DNA of 64,000 nucleotides. Origin: Tenacibaculum aquimarinum. Its GTDB lineage: Bacteria > Bacteroidota > Bacteroidia > Flavobacteriales > Flavobacteriaceae. Location of the stretch: contig NZ_JAKGSC010000006.1 of assembly GCF_022478115.1 (NCBI RefSeq), positions 1-64,000 on the forward strand, in the 5' to 3' direction. This document shows positions 28,221 to 36,530 of the stretch, in pieces (the stretch's first letter is position 1; every line of letters starts with the position of its first letter). The notes under the pieces are model-generated. The model had not been told where the DNA came from, did no database searches, and saw only the letters and a program-made list of their open reading frames with translations. Both the position numbers and the translations under genes were made by a program.

Positions 28221-28360
28221 TTCGCTAACGTGTTTGTATATGGTTTGTTGCGTGTTTAAGCAACTAATTTAGTAAACAAAAACGAACGCGAGAAAATTCC
28301 GAAGGAATTTTCCAAATAATCACTTGCCAAAGCAATTAATTATACACTTTGTTAGGCAAC
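28221..28360. other. attC-like hairpin-rich segment at the 3' side of the cassette-like gene
   Basis: The outer arms are TTCGCTAACG with GTTTGTATA (28221-28240) and TATACACTTTGTTAGGCAAC (28341-28360), an imperfect inverted repeat. Inside are hairpins GTTGC/GCAAC (28247-28264), GAAAATTCC-GAA-GGAATTTTC (28292-28312) and TTGC-CAAA-GCAA (28324-28335). The layout resembles the folded single-strand recombination sites of integron cassettes (R and L boxes around a variable centre), but no integrase is in the window, so the match is by shape only. Confidence 0.5.
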
Positions 28361-28367
28361 GTTTTTA

Positions 28368-29054
28368 TTAGTTCATTATATTTTCCAATTCATCTTTTTC
28401 TCCGTTATAAATTTTGAAGAAGTCAGTTGGCTTATTTGATATTAATTTTACTCTTTCTTCATGGTCGTGATTGAGACGATATATTTTCCCTTTTTTATCT
28501 ACTGCAACATAGTTTCCATCTTCCATATCTAAAATCGTATAGAACAGCTTTTCGTCAAGTTCAATTTCAAAAGTGTAATCCAATTCCAAGAGTTTGAGTT
28601 GTTCCTTTGTCAGAGTTTTTAGAGCTTTTTCAGCAATTTTTTGGTCAGGATTTTCCATTTTCAGATGGTCAAGTTTAATTTCGCTTTTCTGAATTCGGTT
28701 CAAGTCAAATGTTTTATGAAAATACTCTGGATTTGCGATTTCAATTTTAGTTAAAGTATCGTGCTGATAATTTAATTTCAATAGTTCAAAATTTTCTGTC
28801 TTACGATTCCAAACTGAAATTCCGGTCAGATTAAAGCAGGTTTTGTGATTCCGATTAATTTCTTCGAACTCTTTTGGATTATAACCTCTCAAAATGAAAA
28901 TTGCACTTGGTTTTTGCATAAAACTAATTCCAGCAATTCTGGAAATTCCGATTGCCTTTTTCAATTGAGGCAATTCAGTCTCTAACAATTCGGCAATTTT
29001 AATCGCAAATAGTTCAAGGTGTTTCTGTTTTATCTTTCGATTGAAAATGTTCAT
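28368..29054 (-). CDS. Cassette-like gene of unknown function, C-terminus resembling SUKH/SMI1 proteins
   Basis: 228 residues, soluble. The N-terminal half is not recognised (KHLELFAIKIAELLETELP, FILRGYNPKEFEEI). The last third (LDMEDGNYVAVDKKGKIYRL followed by NHDHEERVKLISN and DFFKIYNG) resembles the end of SUKH/SMI1-KNR4-type immunity proteins; this is a judgement by eye. The gene lies between GTTAGGCAAC (28351-28360) and the inverted GTTGCCTAATG (29062-29072), immediately flanking both ends, and looks richer in C and G at codon third positions than its neighbours. These are signs of lateral transfer. No promoter of its own was identified. Confidence 0.75.
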   Translation of the reverse strand: MNIFNRKIKQKHLELFAIKIAELLETELPQLKKAIGISRIAGISFMQKPSAIFILRGYNPKEFEEINRNHKTCFNLTGISVWNRKTENFELLKLNYQHDTLTKIEIANPEYFHKTFDLNRIQKSEIKLDHLKMENPDQKIAEKALKTLTKEQLKLLELDYTFEIELDEKLFYTILDMEDGNYVAVDKKGKIYRLNHDHEERVKLISNKPTDFFKIYNGEKDELENIMN

Positions 29055-29061
29055 TTCAAAT

Positions 29062-29078
29062 GTTGCCTAATGTTATCC
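29062..29078. other. Inverted box at the 5' side of the cassette-like gene
   Basis: GTTGCCTAATGTTATCC; its first 9 bases are the reverse complement of the TTAGGCAAC box at the other end of the gene. It ends 7 bases from the start codon on the outside. Confidence 0.5.
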
Positions 29079-29156
29079 TGAATATGCGTCGTTTTAATAA
29101 TTTATATTCAACTTTAGCTAAGTTATTTAAAAATAAGCTTAGAATCAAACTAAATA

Positions 29157-29835
29157 TTACTCCTTCTCATAATTATGCACAAACGTAATTTTTGTGCTAC
29201 TTGCCATTAAATTAGGGTTTGTTCCTTCAATTCCTTCTGGTATTGGTTGGTTACGTGTTTTGTAATATGTAACCCAACTTGGCATTGGTTTTCCTGTGCT
29301 GTCATTAAAAGTCATTGGATGTGTAAGAAAAGGAATAGCATCTTTAGGTAAATCTTGCGTAGAAAACATTTTATAAACTAATTCCGAGCAATAATAAGAA
29401 GTGTCGTCCCATAAAAAAATCTCATCATAAGGCGTGTTTATTCTTTCTAATCCATACGCAATTGCTTTAGAAAAATAAGGTTGGTAATAGTTATCTAATC
29501 TTGCAACTGTAGTTTGAGATTTATCGAATTTATTTTTATTCCTATTTAAAAACTTTTTTAAAGGAGTTTGGCAAATTCCTTCTTTTGGTATTGCTTCTAC
29601 AACAAACCATTTTCCTTCTTTTTGCATTGCCATTCCAACATGCGAATAGTTTTTAGAAACGGAAGTTGCCGTTACATCTTTAATTGCAGTATCAACTTCG
29701 CCAGTTCCTGTATTTTGAAATAGTAAATCGCCTTGTTTTAATTGAAAAGCGTCCTTTTTTTTGATTACTGTTACAACTGATTAATACTATAGAAAATATA
29801 AGTAGGGTAAAGGTTTGTTTTAAAATTTTAGGCAT
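29157..29835 (-). pseudogene. YiiX/NlpC-P60-type lipoprotein interrupted by a one-base frameshift
   Basis: The first frame (start 29835) encodes a lipoprotein signal (TLLIFSIVLISCNSNQKK) and then runs off into RFSIKTRRF and a stop. The other frame, open to 29157, encodes DAFQLKQGDLLFQNTGTGEV, KNYSHVGMAMQ (His) and YYCSELVYKMF (Cys), the permuted papain-like YiiX/YebB family. The two join at a run of eight A on the minus strand (29755-29762). Seven A would give one continuous protein of about 225 residues. It may be a decayed gene, a slippage-regulated gene or a sequencing error. All catalytic parts are otherwise intact. Confidence 0.8.
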
Positions 29836-29929
29836 AATTGTTTTCTTGTTAAGAATGTCAATATATAAAAATATCCACAACGTTAATTGTAGATATTAAT
29901 TAAATAGGCAGTAAAAAACCATTGGTATA

Positions 29930-30439
29930 TTAAATGCCTAATTCTCTTTTAACTGCACTCATTAAATTTGTACCATCGGCTAATAGCAATCCAGAACCTG
30001 GCGTTTCATCTAGTACATATAAAAAACCTTGAGCTCTAGCTACTTTTTGTATGACAGCCAATGCTTTTTCTTGTATCGGTTTTGTTAAATCTATATATTT
30101 ACTTTCTGCTGTTTTTTGTGCAGCTGCTTGTTCTTCTTGTATTCTTGTTTCTAATTCAGCAAGTTCTTTTTTTCTAGCATCGTTTTCTGATGCAGTTTTA
30201 GTTGCTGCTTCGTTTGTATATTGTGTTAACTTATTTCTGTATTTAGTAACTGAAGCTTGTATGTTATTTCCTAAAGATTGTTGAAGTTTGTCAAATTGAG
30301 CTTTTGCAACTTTCATTTCTGGCATCGCGGAAATAAGTTCTTGTGTATTAATATGCGCTACTTTGGTTTGCGCATTTGTATAAATTACAGTTCCAAAAAC
30401 GAATGTAATTACAAGCAATACTTTTTTAAATTCTTTCAT
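29930..30439 (-). CDS. OmpH/Skp family periplasmic chaperone
   Basis: 169 residues with a signal peptide (VLLVITFVFGTVIYTNAQT), then VAHINTQELISAMPEMKVAKAQFDKL-type start and a long coiled coil (about 45-125). The end KVARAQGFLYVLDETPGSGLLLADG is typical of OmpH. Skp-like proteins bind unfolded outer-membrane proteins in the periplasm. It is transcribed on its own downstream of the TonB receptor gene and its terminator. Confidence 0.93.
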   Translation of the reverse strand: MKEFKKVLLVITFVFGTVIYTNAQTKVAHINTQELISAMPEMKVAKAQFDKLQQSLGNNIQASVTKYRNKLTQYTNEAATKTASENDARKKELAELETRIQEEQAAAQKTAESKYIDLTKPIQEKALAVIQKVARAQGFLYVLDETPGSGLLLADGTNLMSAVKRELGI

Positions 30440-30481
30440 AATTTTTATTAATTTAATTCAGATTTGTAATATAATAAAAAT

Positions 30482-30510
30482 ACCTACAAGGAATAGCTCC
30501 TTTTTTAGGT
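30482..30510. other. Interrupted inverted repeat upstream of ompH
   Basis: Nested arms ACCTA/TAGGT and AGGA/TCCT form a hairpin 43 bases before the ompH start. It could be a leader structure or a weak terminator of the other strand. Confidence 0.3.
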
Positions 30511-30534
30511 TGTTTTGTCTAAGTAACCTTAATT

Positions 30535-30577
30535 TAAAAAAGCTAACCAAATTATATAATTTGGTTAGCTTTTTTTA
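30535..30577 (-). terminator. Terminator of the TonB receptor operon
   Basis: AGCTAACCAAATTATA pairs fully with its complement to the right, flanked by A and T runs. It lies 20 bases past the receptor stop codon on the minus strand. Confidence 0.88.
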
Positions 30578-30597
30578 TAATAAAATATAAAGTTTAA

Positions 30598-32895
30598 TTA
30601 TATCTCAAACTGAACACCAACAACAACGTTTCTTCCAGCGTTTAAAATTCCGTCTTGTTTTAAACGAGATAAGTGGTTTGTATATTCTTTATCAAGCAGG
30701 TTATTTACAGAAATAGAAGTGTTAAATTTCGTTTTACCAAGAGAAACATCGCCACCAAATGCTAAGTTTAATAAACTATACGCACCTGTAGAAGTTTCAA
30801 ACTGACTTACATTTTCTTGCGCAAATGTGCTATGTAAACTTAATGAAGCATACCCTTGTTGCAACCAATTGTTTAAATTGAACTCAGTCCTAAATGTATT
30901 TTTCCAAGTATTTGCAGGAATTAACGGTAAATAATCTCCATTATCTTGTTTACCAATTACGGTTTCAAAAGTACTTTCTAAATGCAGCCAATCTAAAGGA
31001 TGTGGATGTAAATGAAAACCAATTTCTGCTCCATATAATTTAGCGTCTTCTTGAATGTAGGTATAAACTGGCGCTCCATCTTCAATTTCTCCAGTAGGAT
31101 TTAAATAAATATAATCGTTTAATTGATTGTAAAATCCGTTTGTAAACAATTCAAAGTGTTCTGTAGAGTATTCTAAAGCAATATCTACTTGTGTATTTTT
31201 CTCGTTTATTAAATCATTGTTTCCAATTTCAAAACGGTTAGTTCCATGATGCACTCCGTTAGATGTTAATTCTGCTAAATTTGGTGCTCTAAATCCAGAA
31301 GCTACATTAATTCTTGCAGTAAAATTATCAGAAAGCGATGTTTTAAATCCTAAAGAACCTGTAAAGCTATCGTAAGATTTATCAATTGCGTTAAAAATGT
31401 GAACTTCATCTTCATGGGCAACTTCGTGATATTCTGTAGTAATTGCTCTATTATCAAAACGAATTCCGGCTTGTATTGTATTGCTATTCCAACTATAATT
31501 AGCTGTAGTAAATACACCAAAATCATTAATTGTAGCATTCGGAATTAATAACTCTTCACCAAAATTTGTGTTTGTTTGGTTTAAACCTTGTACACCAATT
31601 AATAGTTCTACTTCACCTAATTTTGGTAAGTAATATTTTGCATTATAACTAAACGTTTTCAGTTTCATGTGTAAAGCTGCTTCTTCATGTTCACCATGTT
31701 CGTCATCATGCTCATCTTCATGTTCGTCTTCATCTTCGTGCTCATCATGATCTTCTTCATGCTCATCATGGTGTTCTTCAAATTCTTTTCTATCATTGAA
31801 AGTGTAACCTAAATCGATATCTAACTTAGAATTTCCGAAGAAAAAGTGATTGTGTAAACTTATAATATGATTATCAATTTCTTGAAACGGTTCAAGTGGA
31901 TTTGTACTTGTAGATTGTTCCATGATTCCTTCCTCTGGAATACCTAATTTAGAATTGTTAAAATTATAGCGTAATTCTGAAGAAAAAGAAGTCTTATTAT
32001 AACCAACTCCTAATTTTAAATCTTTTTCTTTAAAACGAGTATTGGTAACTCTTTGGCTTGTTGGTATTTTATAATCTGAGTGAAAAGCATAGGTTCCACG
32101 CGCTAAAAATTTCCAATTATCAGTTGAAGTTTTTAAAGCTAAAGAACTATTACTACCCAATGTATTGCTAAAATAACGCTGACTTGCTAATACTTGTGTG
32201 TCATTACCTTTGGCAAATTTTTCTGGATTAATATATAAAACTCCACCTAAAGCATCTGAACCATAGAGTAGAGAAGCCGGTCCTTTTATAACTTCAACAC
32301 TTTCTACACCATTATCGCTAATTCCTAAACCGTGTTCATCTCCAAATTGTTGATTCTCTAAACGAATTCCTTGTGTATACACCAGAACTCTATTGCCGCT
32401 TAAACCTCTAATTACAGGCTTTCCAATAGAAGTTCCTGTAGATATTTGAGAAACACCAGCAATATTTGTAATTCCTTCAGATAAAGTGGTTGCGCCAGTT
32501 TTTTGAATTGCTTTTGCTGATAAACGTTCAACTTTCATAACGTTTTCCGATTGCAATTTATTAAATGGTGTTGAAACTATAATTTCATCCATCATAAAAA
32601 CGGCTTCCTCTAACTGTATGTCAAAAGTTTTATTTTCAGATGAAAATACAAAGTTTTTTGAAACTGTTTTAAAACCTAAATAACTAAAGTTTATTGTTAT
32701 TTTTCCATTAGGAATATTTTTAAAAAGATACGTTCCGTCTTCTAAAGAGGTAGTTCCTTTATGCAATTCTGTAGCATAAACTTCCACCCCCAATAAAGGA
32801 TTATTGTTTTTATCTGTTATTTTCCCTGATACTGTGTTTTGTGCGTACGCACTTGTAAATCCTATTAAAAATAGGAGTTTTATATAAAATTTCAT
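30598..32895 (-). CDS. TonB-dependent receptor, probable metal (zinc) uptake
   Basis: 765 residues: signal peptide, carboxypeptidase-like domain (VSGKITDKNNNPLLGVEVYA), plug (VSTPFNKLQSENVMKVERLS, GASLLYGSDALGGVLYI region as usual) and a beta barrel ending GRNVVVGVQFEI. An extracellular loop at about residues 373-405 is built almost only of His, Asp and Glu (HHDEHEEDHDEHEDEDEHED). Such loops bind Zn or other transition metals, as in ZnuD-type receptors. It is last in an operon with a secreted His-rich peptide. Zinc is inferred, copper or nickel possible. Confidence 0.92.
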   Translation of the reverse strand: MKFYIKLLFLIGFTSAYAQNTVSGKITDKNNNPLLGVEVYATELHKGTTSLEDGTYLFKNIPNGKITINFSYLGFKTVSKNFVFSSENKTFDIQLEEAVFMMDEIIVSTPFNKLQSENVMKVERLSAKAIQKTGATTLSEGITNIAGVSQISTGTSIGKPVIRGLSGNRVLVYTQGIRLENQQFGDEHGLGISDNGVESVEVIKGPASLLYGSDALGGVLYINPEKFAKGNDTQVLASQRYFSNTLGSNSSLALKTSTDNWKFLARGTYAFHSDYKIPTSQRVTNTRFKEKDLKLGVGYNKTSFSSELRYNFNNSKLGIPEEGIMEQSTSTNPLEPFQEIDNHIISLHNHFFFGNSKLDIDLGYTFNDRKEFEEHHDEHEEDHDEHEDEDEHEDEHDDEHGEHEEAALHMKLKTFSYNAKYYLPKLGEVELLIGVQGLNQTNTNFGEELLIPNATINDFGVFTTANYSWNSNTIQAGIRFDNRAITTEYHEVAHEDEVHIFNAIDKSYDSFTGSLGFKTSLSDNFTARINVASGFRAPNLAELTSNGVHHGTNRFEIGNNDLINEKNTQVDIALEYSTEHFELFTNGFYNQLNDYIYLNPTGEIEDGAPVYTYIQEDAKLYGAEIGFHLHPHPLDWLHLESTFETVIGKQDNGDYLPLIPANTWKNTFRTEFNLNNWLQQGYASLSLHSTFAQENVSQFETSTGAYSLLNLAFGGDVSLGKTKFNTSISVNNLLDKEYTNHLSRLKQDGILNAGRNVVVGVQFEI

Positions 32896-32945
32896 TGTAA
32901 ATTATTTTACTGTTTATTAAAAAAAAGAGTTCTTTTTCGTAGCGT

Positions 32946-33266
32946 TTAAACAGTAAAATTTGGTGGTCCTCGAGAAGTCTTTTTAGAAATAAAAACAACA
33001 GTAATTTGTTGCGGTTGTTCGTTATAATCTTGAGAATAAAAATGAGTTGGAATTACCGTATAATCTGTAGTATTTCCGCTTGAATATGTTTCTAAAATTT
33101 GATGAAGATCAGAACAATCTAAGTCTTTTTCATGTACATGATGATCTGTAATAGATTTACAAATTGTGTGTTCATGATTTTCTATAGCATGCGCAGCTTG
33201 TATTGCTAAAGGTATTAGCAATGCAAAAATAAATATAACTGCAATATGTTTTTTTACTGTCTTAAT
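32946..33266 (-). CDS. Small exported His-rich protein, probable metal-binding partner of the TonB receptor
   Basis: 106 residues when read from an ATT codon at 33266, one base after the previous stop. This gives a full signal peptide (IKTVKKHIAVIFIFALLIPL AIQAAHA in two parts). The only common start codon, TTG at 33221, would delete the charged end of the signal, so it is less likely. The mature part has clustered histidines (ENHEHTICKSITDHHVHEKD) and two cysteines, and ends SRGPPNFTV. Small proteins with this ending occur before flavobacterial TonB receptors. A role in periplasmic metal binding is inference. Confidence 0.65.
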   Translation of the reverse strand: MKTVKKHIAVIFIFALLIPLAIQAAHAIENHEHTICKSITDHHVHEKDLDCSDLHQILETYSSGNTTDYTVIPTHFYSQDYNEQPQQITVVFISKKTSRGPPNFTV

Positions 33267-33267
33267 C

Positions 33268-33687
33268 TTATTTTACTTTAAAAACGGTACCGTCTTGTTT
33301 AAAATTACTGAATCCAATTTTTGCAGTAAAATTATAAGTAGTATCAGTTACTTTTGTTATTTGAACAAATATAGGATCTTTATCTAAATCGCTCTTTGGA
33401 GATTTCATTTTTAACGTATAGAAGAAACTATTTTTCCATTTAATATACAAGGTGTCAATGTGTTTTGTTTCTTTTTCAAAAGAAGTACTATCATTAGAAA
33501 CACTAACTTTCTTAATGTATTGTTCAATTTGTAAACTATCTTTTCTAATAATAGTAGTTTTTCCATAACCATCTCCAGCAGGAATTTCGAAAACACCATA
33601 TTTAAATCTTGACGCGTCAACATTTTTTTCTGGTGAACATGATGAAATTAACAATAAAACAATTATTAAAAAAGATAATCTAAACAT
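33268..33687 (-). CDS. Small lipoprotein of unknown function
   Basis: 139 residues. Lipobox LLLISSCSPEK near residue 17. The mature part (FKYGVFEIPAGDGYGKTTIIRKDSL, DTLYIKWKNSFFYTLKMKSPKSD in pieces) looks like a compact beta-sandwich. Proteins of this kind in flavobacteria are sometimes labelled DNA topoisomerase IV; nothing in the sequence supports that. It starts 1 base after purB and ends 1 base before the His-rich gene, so it is in that operon. Confidence 0.78.
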   Translation of the reverse strand: MFRLSFLIIVLLLISSCSPEKNVDASRFKYGVFEIPAGDGYGKTTIIRKDSLQIEQYIKKVSVSNDSTSFEKETKHIDTLYIKWKNSFFYTLKMKSPKSDLDKDPIFVQITKVTDTTYNFTAKIGFSNFKQDGTVFKVK

Positions 33688-33688
33688 A

Positions 33689-35032
33689 TTATATTCCTGT
33701 ATAATTACTTGGAGTTATTGCTTTTAGTTCTTCTTTTATGGTTGAAGAAACTTCTAAAGTGTCAATAAAATTAGCAATTGATTTTTGATTAATTTTCTCG
33801 TTTGTTCGTGTTAAACCTTTTAAAGCTTCGTACGGATTTGGATACGCTTCTCTACGTAAAATTGTTTGAATTGCTTCTGCAACAACCGCCCAATTGTTTT
33901 CTAAATCTTGTTCAAACTTTTCTTTATTCAACAATAATTTATTTAAACCTTTTAAAGTTGAAGAAAATCCGATTAATGTATGTCCAAAAGGAACACCAAC
34001 ATTACGTAAAACAGTACTATCCGTTAAATCGCGTTGTAAACGAGAAACTGGTAATTTTGCTGAAAGGTGTTCGAAAATTGCATTTGCAAGTCCTAAATTT
34101 CCTTCAGAATTTTCAAAATCAATAGGATTTACTTTGTGTGGCATTGCTGAAGAACCAACTTCACCTTCTTTAATTTTTTGTTTAAAATAGTCCATAGAAA
34201 CATACGTCCAAACATCTCTATTTAAATCAATTAAAATAGTGTTAACACGTTTCATGGCATCAAATAAGCTTGCCATGTGATCGTAATGTTCTATTTGAGT
34301 TGTAGGAAAAGAGTGGTGTAAACCTAAAATTTCTTCAACAAAATTTGTTCCAAAAGCTTTCCAATCAATATCTGGATATGCAACTTTGTGTGCGTTATAA
34401 TTTCCTGTTGCGCCACCAAACTTAGCTGCATGTGGTACGTTTTGTAAAAACCAAACTTGTTGTAAAGTTCTTTCAACAAAAACAAAAAACTCTTTACCTA
34501 AACGTGTTGGAGACGCAGGTTGTCCATGCGTTCTTGCCAACATTGGAATTTCTGCCCAATCTTCAGAAAGCGCTGTTAATTTAGACGTTAATTGATCTAA
34601 AGAACCGTAATAAACTTCTTCCATAGCATCTTTTATAGATAATGGAATTGCCGTATTATTAATGTCTTGAGAAGTTAAGCCAAAGTGAATAAACTCTTTG
34701 TATTTCTGTAAGTTTAAACCGTCAAATTTTTCTTTGATAAAATATTCAACCGCTTTTACATCGTGGTTTGTTACCTTTTCAATGTCTTTTATGCTCTGCG
34801 CATCTTCCGAAGAAAAAGAGATGTATATATTTCGCAAATCTTCGTAAAGATCTGTGTTAAAATCGGCTAATTGTGGTAAAGGGATTTCGCAAAGTGCAAT
34901 AAAATATTCAATTTCTACTTTAACACGGTATTTTATAAGTGCTTCTTCAGAAAAATAATTGGTAAGTTCTGCTACTTTACTTCTGTATCTACCATCAATA
35001 GGTGAGATTGCGTTTAATTGTGTAAGATTCAT
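33689..35032 (-). CDS. purB: Adenylosuccinate lyase
   Basis: 447 residues. Signature GSSAMPHKVNPIDFENSEGN plus LTSQDINNTAIPLSIKDA and ARTHGQPASPTRLGKE. It acts twice in purine synthesis, releasing fumarate from SAICAR and adenylosuccinate. It leads a minus-strand unit followed without gaps by the lipoprotein and putative metal-uptake genes. A TATTTTTG box lies 20 bases upstream. Confidence 0.97.
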   Translation of the reverse strand: MNLTQLNAISPIDGRYRSKVAELTNYFSEEALIKYRVKVEIEYFIALCEIPLPQLADFNTDLYEDLRNIYISFSSEDAQSIKDIEKVTNHDVKAVEYFIKEKFDGLNLQKYKEFIHFGLTSQDINNTAIPLSIKDAMEEVYYGSLDQLTSKLTALSEDWAEIPMLARTHGQPASPTRLGKEFFVFVERTLQQVWFLQNVPHAAKFGGATGNYNAHKVAYPDIDWKAFGTNFVEEILGLHHSFPTTQIEHYDHMASLFDAMKRVNTILIDLNRDVWTYVSMDYFKQKIKEGEVGSSAMPHKVNPIDFENSEGNLGLANAIFEHLSAKLPVSRLQRDLTDSTVLRNVGVPFGHTLIGFSSTLKGLNKLLLNKEKFEQDLENNWAVVAEAIQTILRREAYPNPYEALKGLTRTNEKINQKSIANFIDTLEVSSTIKEELKAITPSNYTGI

Positions 35033-35051
35033 GTTGTTGTGTTGCTAGCTA

Positions 35052-35059
35052 CAAAAATA
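35052..35059 (-). promoter_or_regulatory. -7 box of purB
   Basis: TATTTTTG on the minus strand, 19 bases before the purB start. No convincing -33. Confidence 0.4.
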
Positions 35060-35083
35060 GCTATTTCAATACATTTATGGTAC

Positions 35084-35662
35084 TCATTTTCGATGTTTTT
35101 CAATCAAATTTAAAATAAATTTCCCGCGCGCTTTACAGCCTTTGCTTTCGTGTATTATTTTTGTGCTAATTAGGTTTGCTAGTTCTGGATGAATCCAATC
35201 TTTTTCTAATCCAAAAAAGTATAAAGAATTCATTGTGTATGCTCTTACTGCAATTTTTTGAGGCGTAATTAACCAATCGAAACCTGTTTCAATAATTGCA
35301 TCTTTATGTGTTGTTGTTAAGTGTTTTTGAACTTCATTTTCTTTTTTAGAGTAGTAAGCTGTTGCTAAATGTTCACAGATTTTTGCGCAAGGTCTAATTG
35401 CGCTGTCAAATTTTAGTTTCGCAATATTTGTAGTAAAATTATCTAAATGTGGTAAAATCCAATTTAAGTGATGATGTGTGCAAATCCATTCTAATATCCA
35501 AGCAGCTTTTATAGAAACTTTATTTTCTACATCAAAAGTTATAGTAACCAAGTCTTTAAATAAGTCTTTATCATCTAACACAATATTTGCTACTCTTTGG
35601 CGGTTTTCCCTTTTAGGGTTTTCCATGTTATTGAGTTGTGTTGTTAGAAAATTAATACTCAT
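35084..35662 (-). CDS. Conserved helical protein of unknown function (HEAT-like)
   Basis: 192 residues from 35662, or 180 from the ATG at 35626 (MENPKRENRQRV), which is the more natural start because the first 12 residues lack family character. Repeating helical pairs (VSIKAAWILEWICTHH, RPCAKICEHLATAYY, KIAVRAYTMNSLYFFG) suggest an ARM/HEAT-type scaffold. It sits 52 bases before purB on the same strand. No enzymatic motif. Confidence 0.72.
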   Translation of the reverse strand: MSINFLTTQLNNMENPKRENRQRVANIVLDDKDLFKDLVTITFDVENKVSIKAAWILEWICTHHHLNWILPHLDNFTTNIAKLKFDSAIRPCAKICEHLATAYYSKKENEVQKHLTTTHKDAIIETGFDWLITPQKIAVRAYTMNSLYFFGLEKDWIHPELANLISTKIIHESKGCKARGKFILNLIEKHRK

Positions 35663-35706
35663 TTTGGTATGGTTTATGTATATTTACGTGTAAATTAAGT
35701 AATAAA

Positions 35707-36426
35707 ATGATAAAGATAAAAAGTCTCTCTATTTTAAGTTTATTTTTCTTCCTTTTTTTCTCTGTTGAAGGGTTTTCGCAAAAAGTTGGCGATAAAGTTA
35801 ATGCAGTTGATAAAGATGGAAAACGTCATGGAAATTGGAAAAAGTACTATAAAAACGGAAGACTTCGTTATACAGGAAACTTTAAAAATGGTAAAGAAGT
35901 TGGCGTTTTTATGTATTTTGATATGACAAATTCCGATCAACCAACCATAATTAAAATGTTTTCTGAAAGCTCTAACATTGCTAAAGTAGAACATCAAACA
36001 ACAAAAGGTGTTCTAAAAAGCATGGGAAATATGGACGGAAGAAATAGAGTAGGAAAGTGGAAATATTTTTTTCCAAGCGGAAAAGTTTTATCTGAAGAAA
36101 ACTATGTAAACGGAAAGTTAGATGGTTTGTTGGTAAATTATTATCCAGATGGAAAAATTACAGAAGAAACCTATTACAAAAATGGATTGAAAAATGGCAT
36201 TTCAAAAAAATATACAGATGAAGGAACTTTACTTGAAGAAGTAAATTATAAAGCTAATAAACCACACGGAATAGCAAAATTCTACGATTTAAAAGGAAAT
36301 TTGAAAGAAACAGGAAACTATAAAAACGGAAAAAGAGAAGGAAGATGGGAGTTTTTTGTTGATGGAGAAGCTGTTTCTAAAAAAGATAAACACAATAGAA
36401 AAACACATTCAATTCCAAAACAATAG
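35707..36426 (+). CDS. Exported MORN-repeat (YwqK-like) protein
   Basis: 239 residues with a signal peptide (LSILSLFFFLFFSVEGFSQ). At least seven MORN-type repeats follow (GKRHGNWKKYYKNGRLRYTG, GKLDGLLVNYYPDGKIT, GKREGRWEFF). YwqK-family proteins in Bacillus are toxin-antitoxin related, but the flavobacterial exported forms are of unknown role; the antitoxin name should not be transferred. Single gene, divergent from the helical protein. Confidence 0.85.
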   Translation: MIKIKSLSILSLFFFLFFSVEGFSQKVGDKVNAVDKDGKRHGNWKKYYKNGRLRYTGNFKNGKEVGVFMYFDMTNSDQPTIIKMFSESSNIAKVEHQTTKGVLKSMGNMDGRNRVGKWKYFFPSGKVLSEENYVNGKLDGLLVNYYPDGKITEETYYKNGLKNGISKKYTDEGTLLEEVNYKANKPHGIAKFYDLKGNLKETGNYKNGKREGRWEFFVDGEAVSKKDKHNRKTHSIPKQ

Positions 36427-36480
36427 TTTTTGTTGATTGATATATCAATTCTTTCCATAAAATAATACATTACAAAGTTG

Positions 36481-36488
36481 TAAATTTG
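36481..36488 (+). promoter_or_regulatory. -7 box of mnmA
   Basis: TAAATTTG, 88 bases before the start codon, leaving a leader of about 80 bases with two hairpins. Confidence 0.4.
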
Positions 36489-36530
36489 TCCGCTAAGCGG
36501 AATTTGAAAAATAGAAGTTATTTTCTATTT
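36489..36530 (+). promoter_or_regulatory. Two hairpins in the mnmA leader
   Basis: TCCGCT-A-AGCGGA (36489-36501) and AAATAGAA/TTCTATTT around a 6-base loop (36509-36530). No known riboswitch is recognised. Confidence 0.35.

Noticed and set aside
33268..33687. DNA topoisomerase IV label used for similar proteins
   Set aside because: 139-residue lipoprotein with no topoisomerase motif.
35707..36426. Toxin-antitoxin function for the YwqK-like protein
   Set aside because: It has a signal peptide and no toxin partner beside it; only the MORN repeats are shared.
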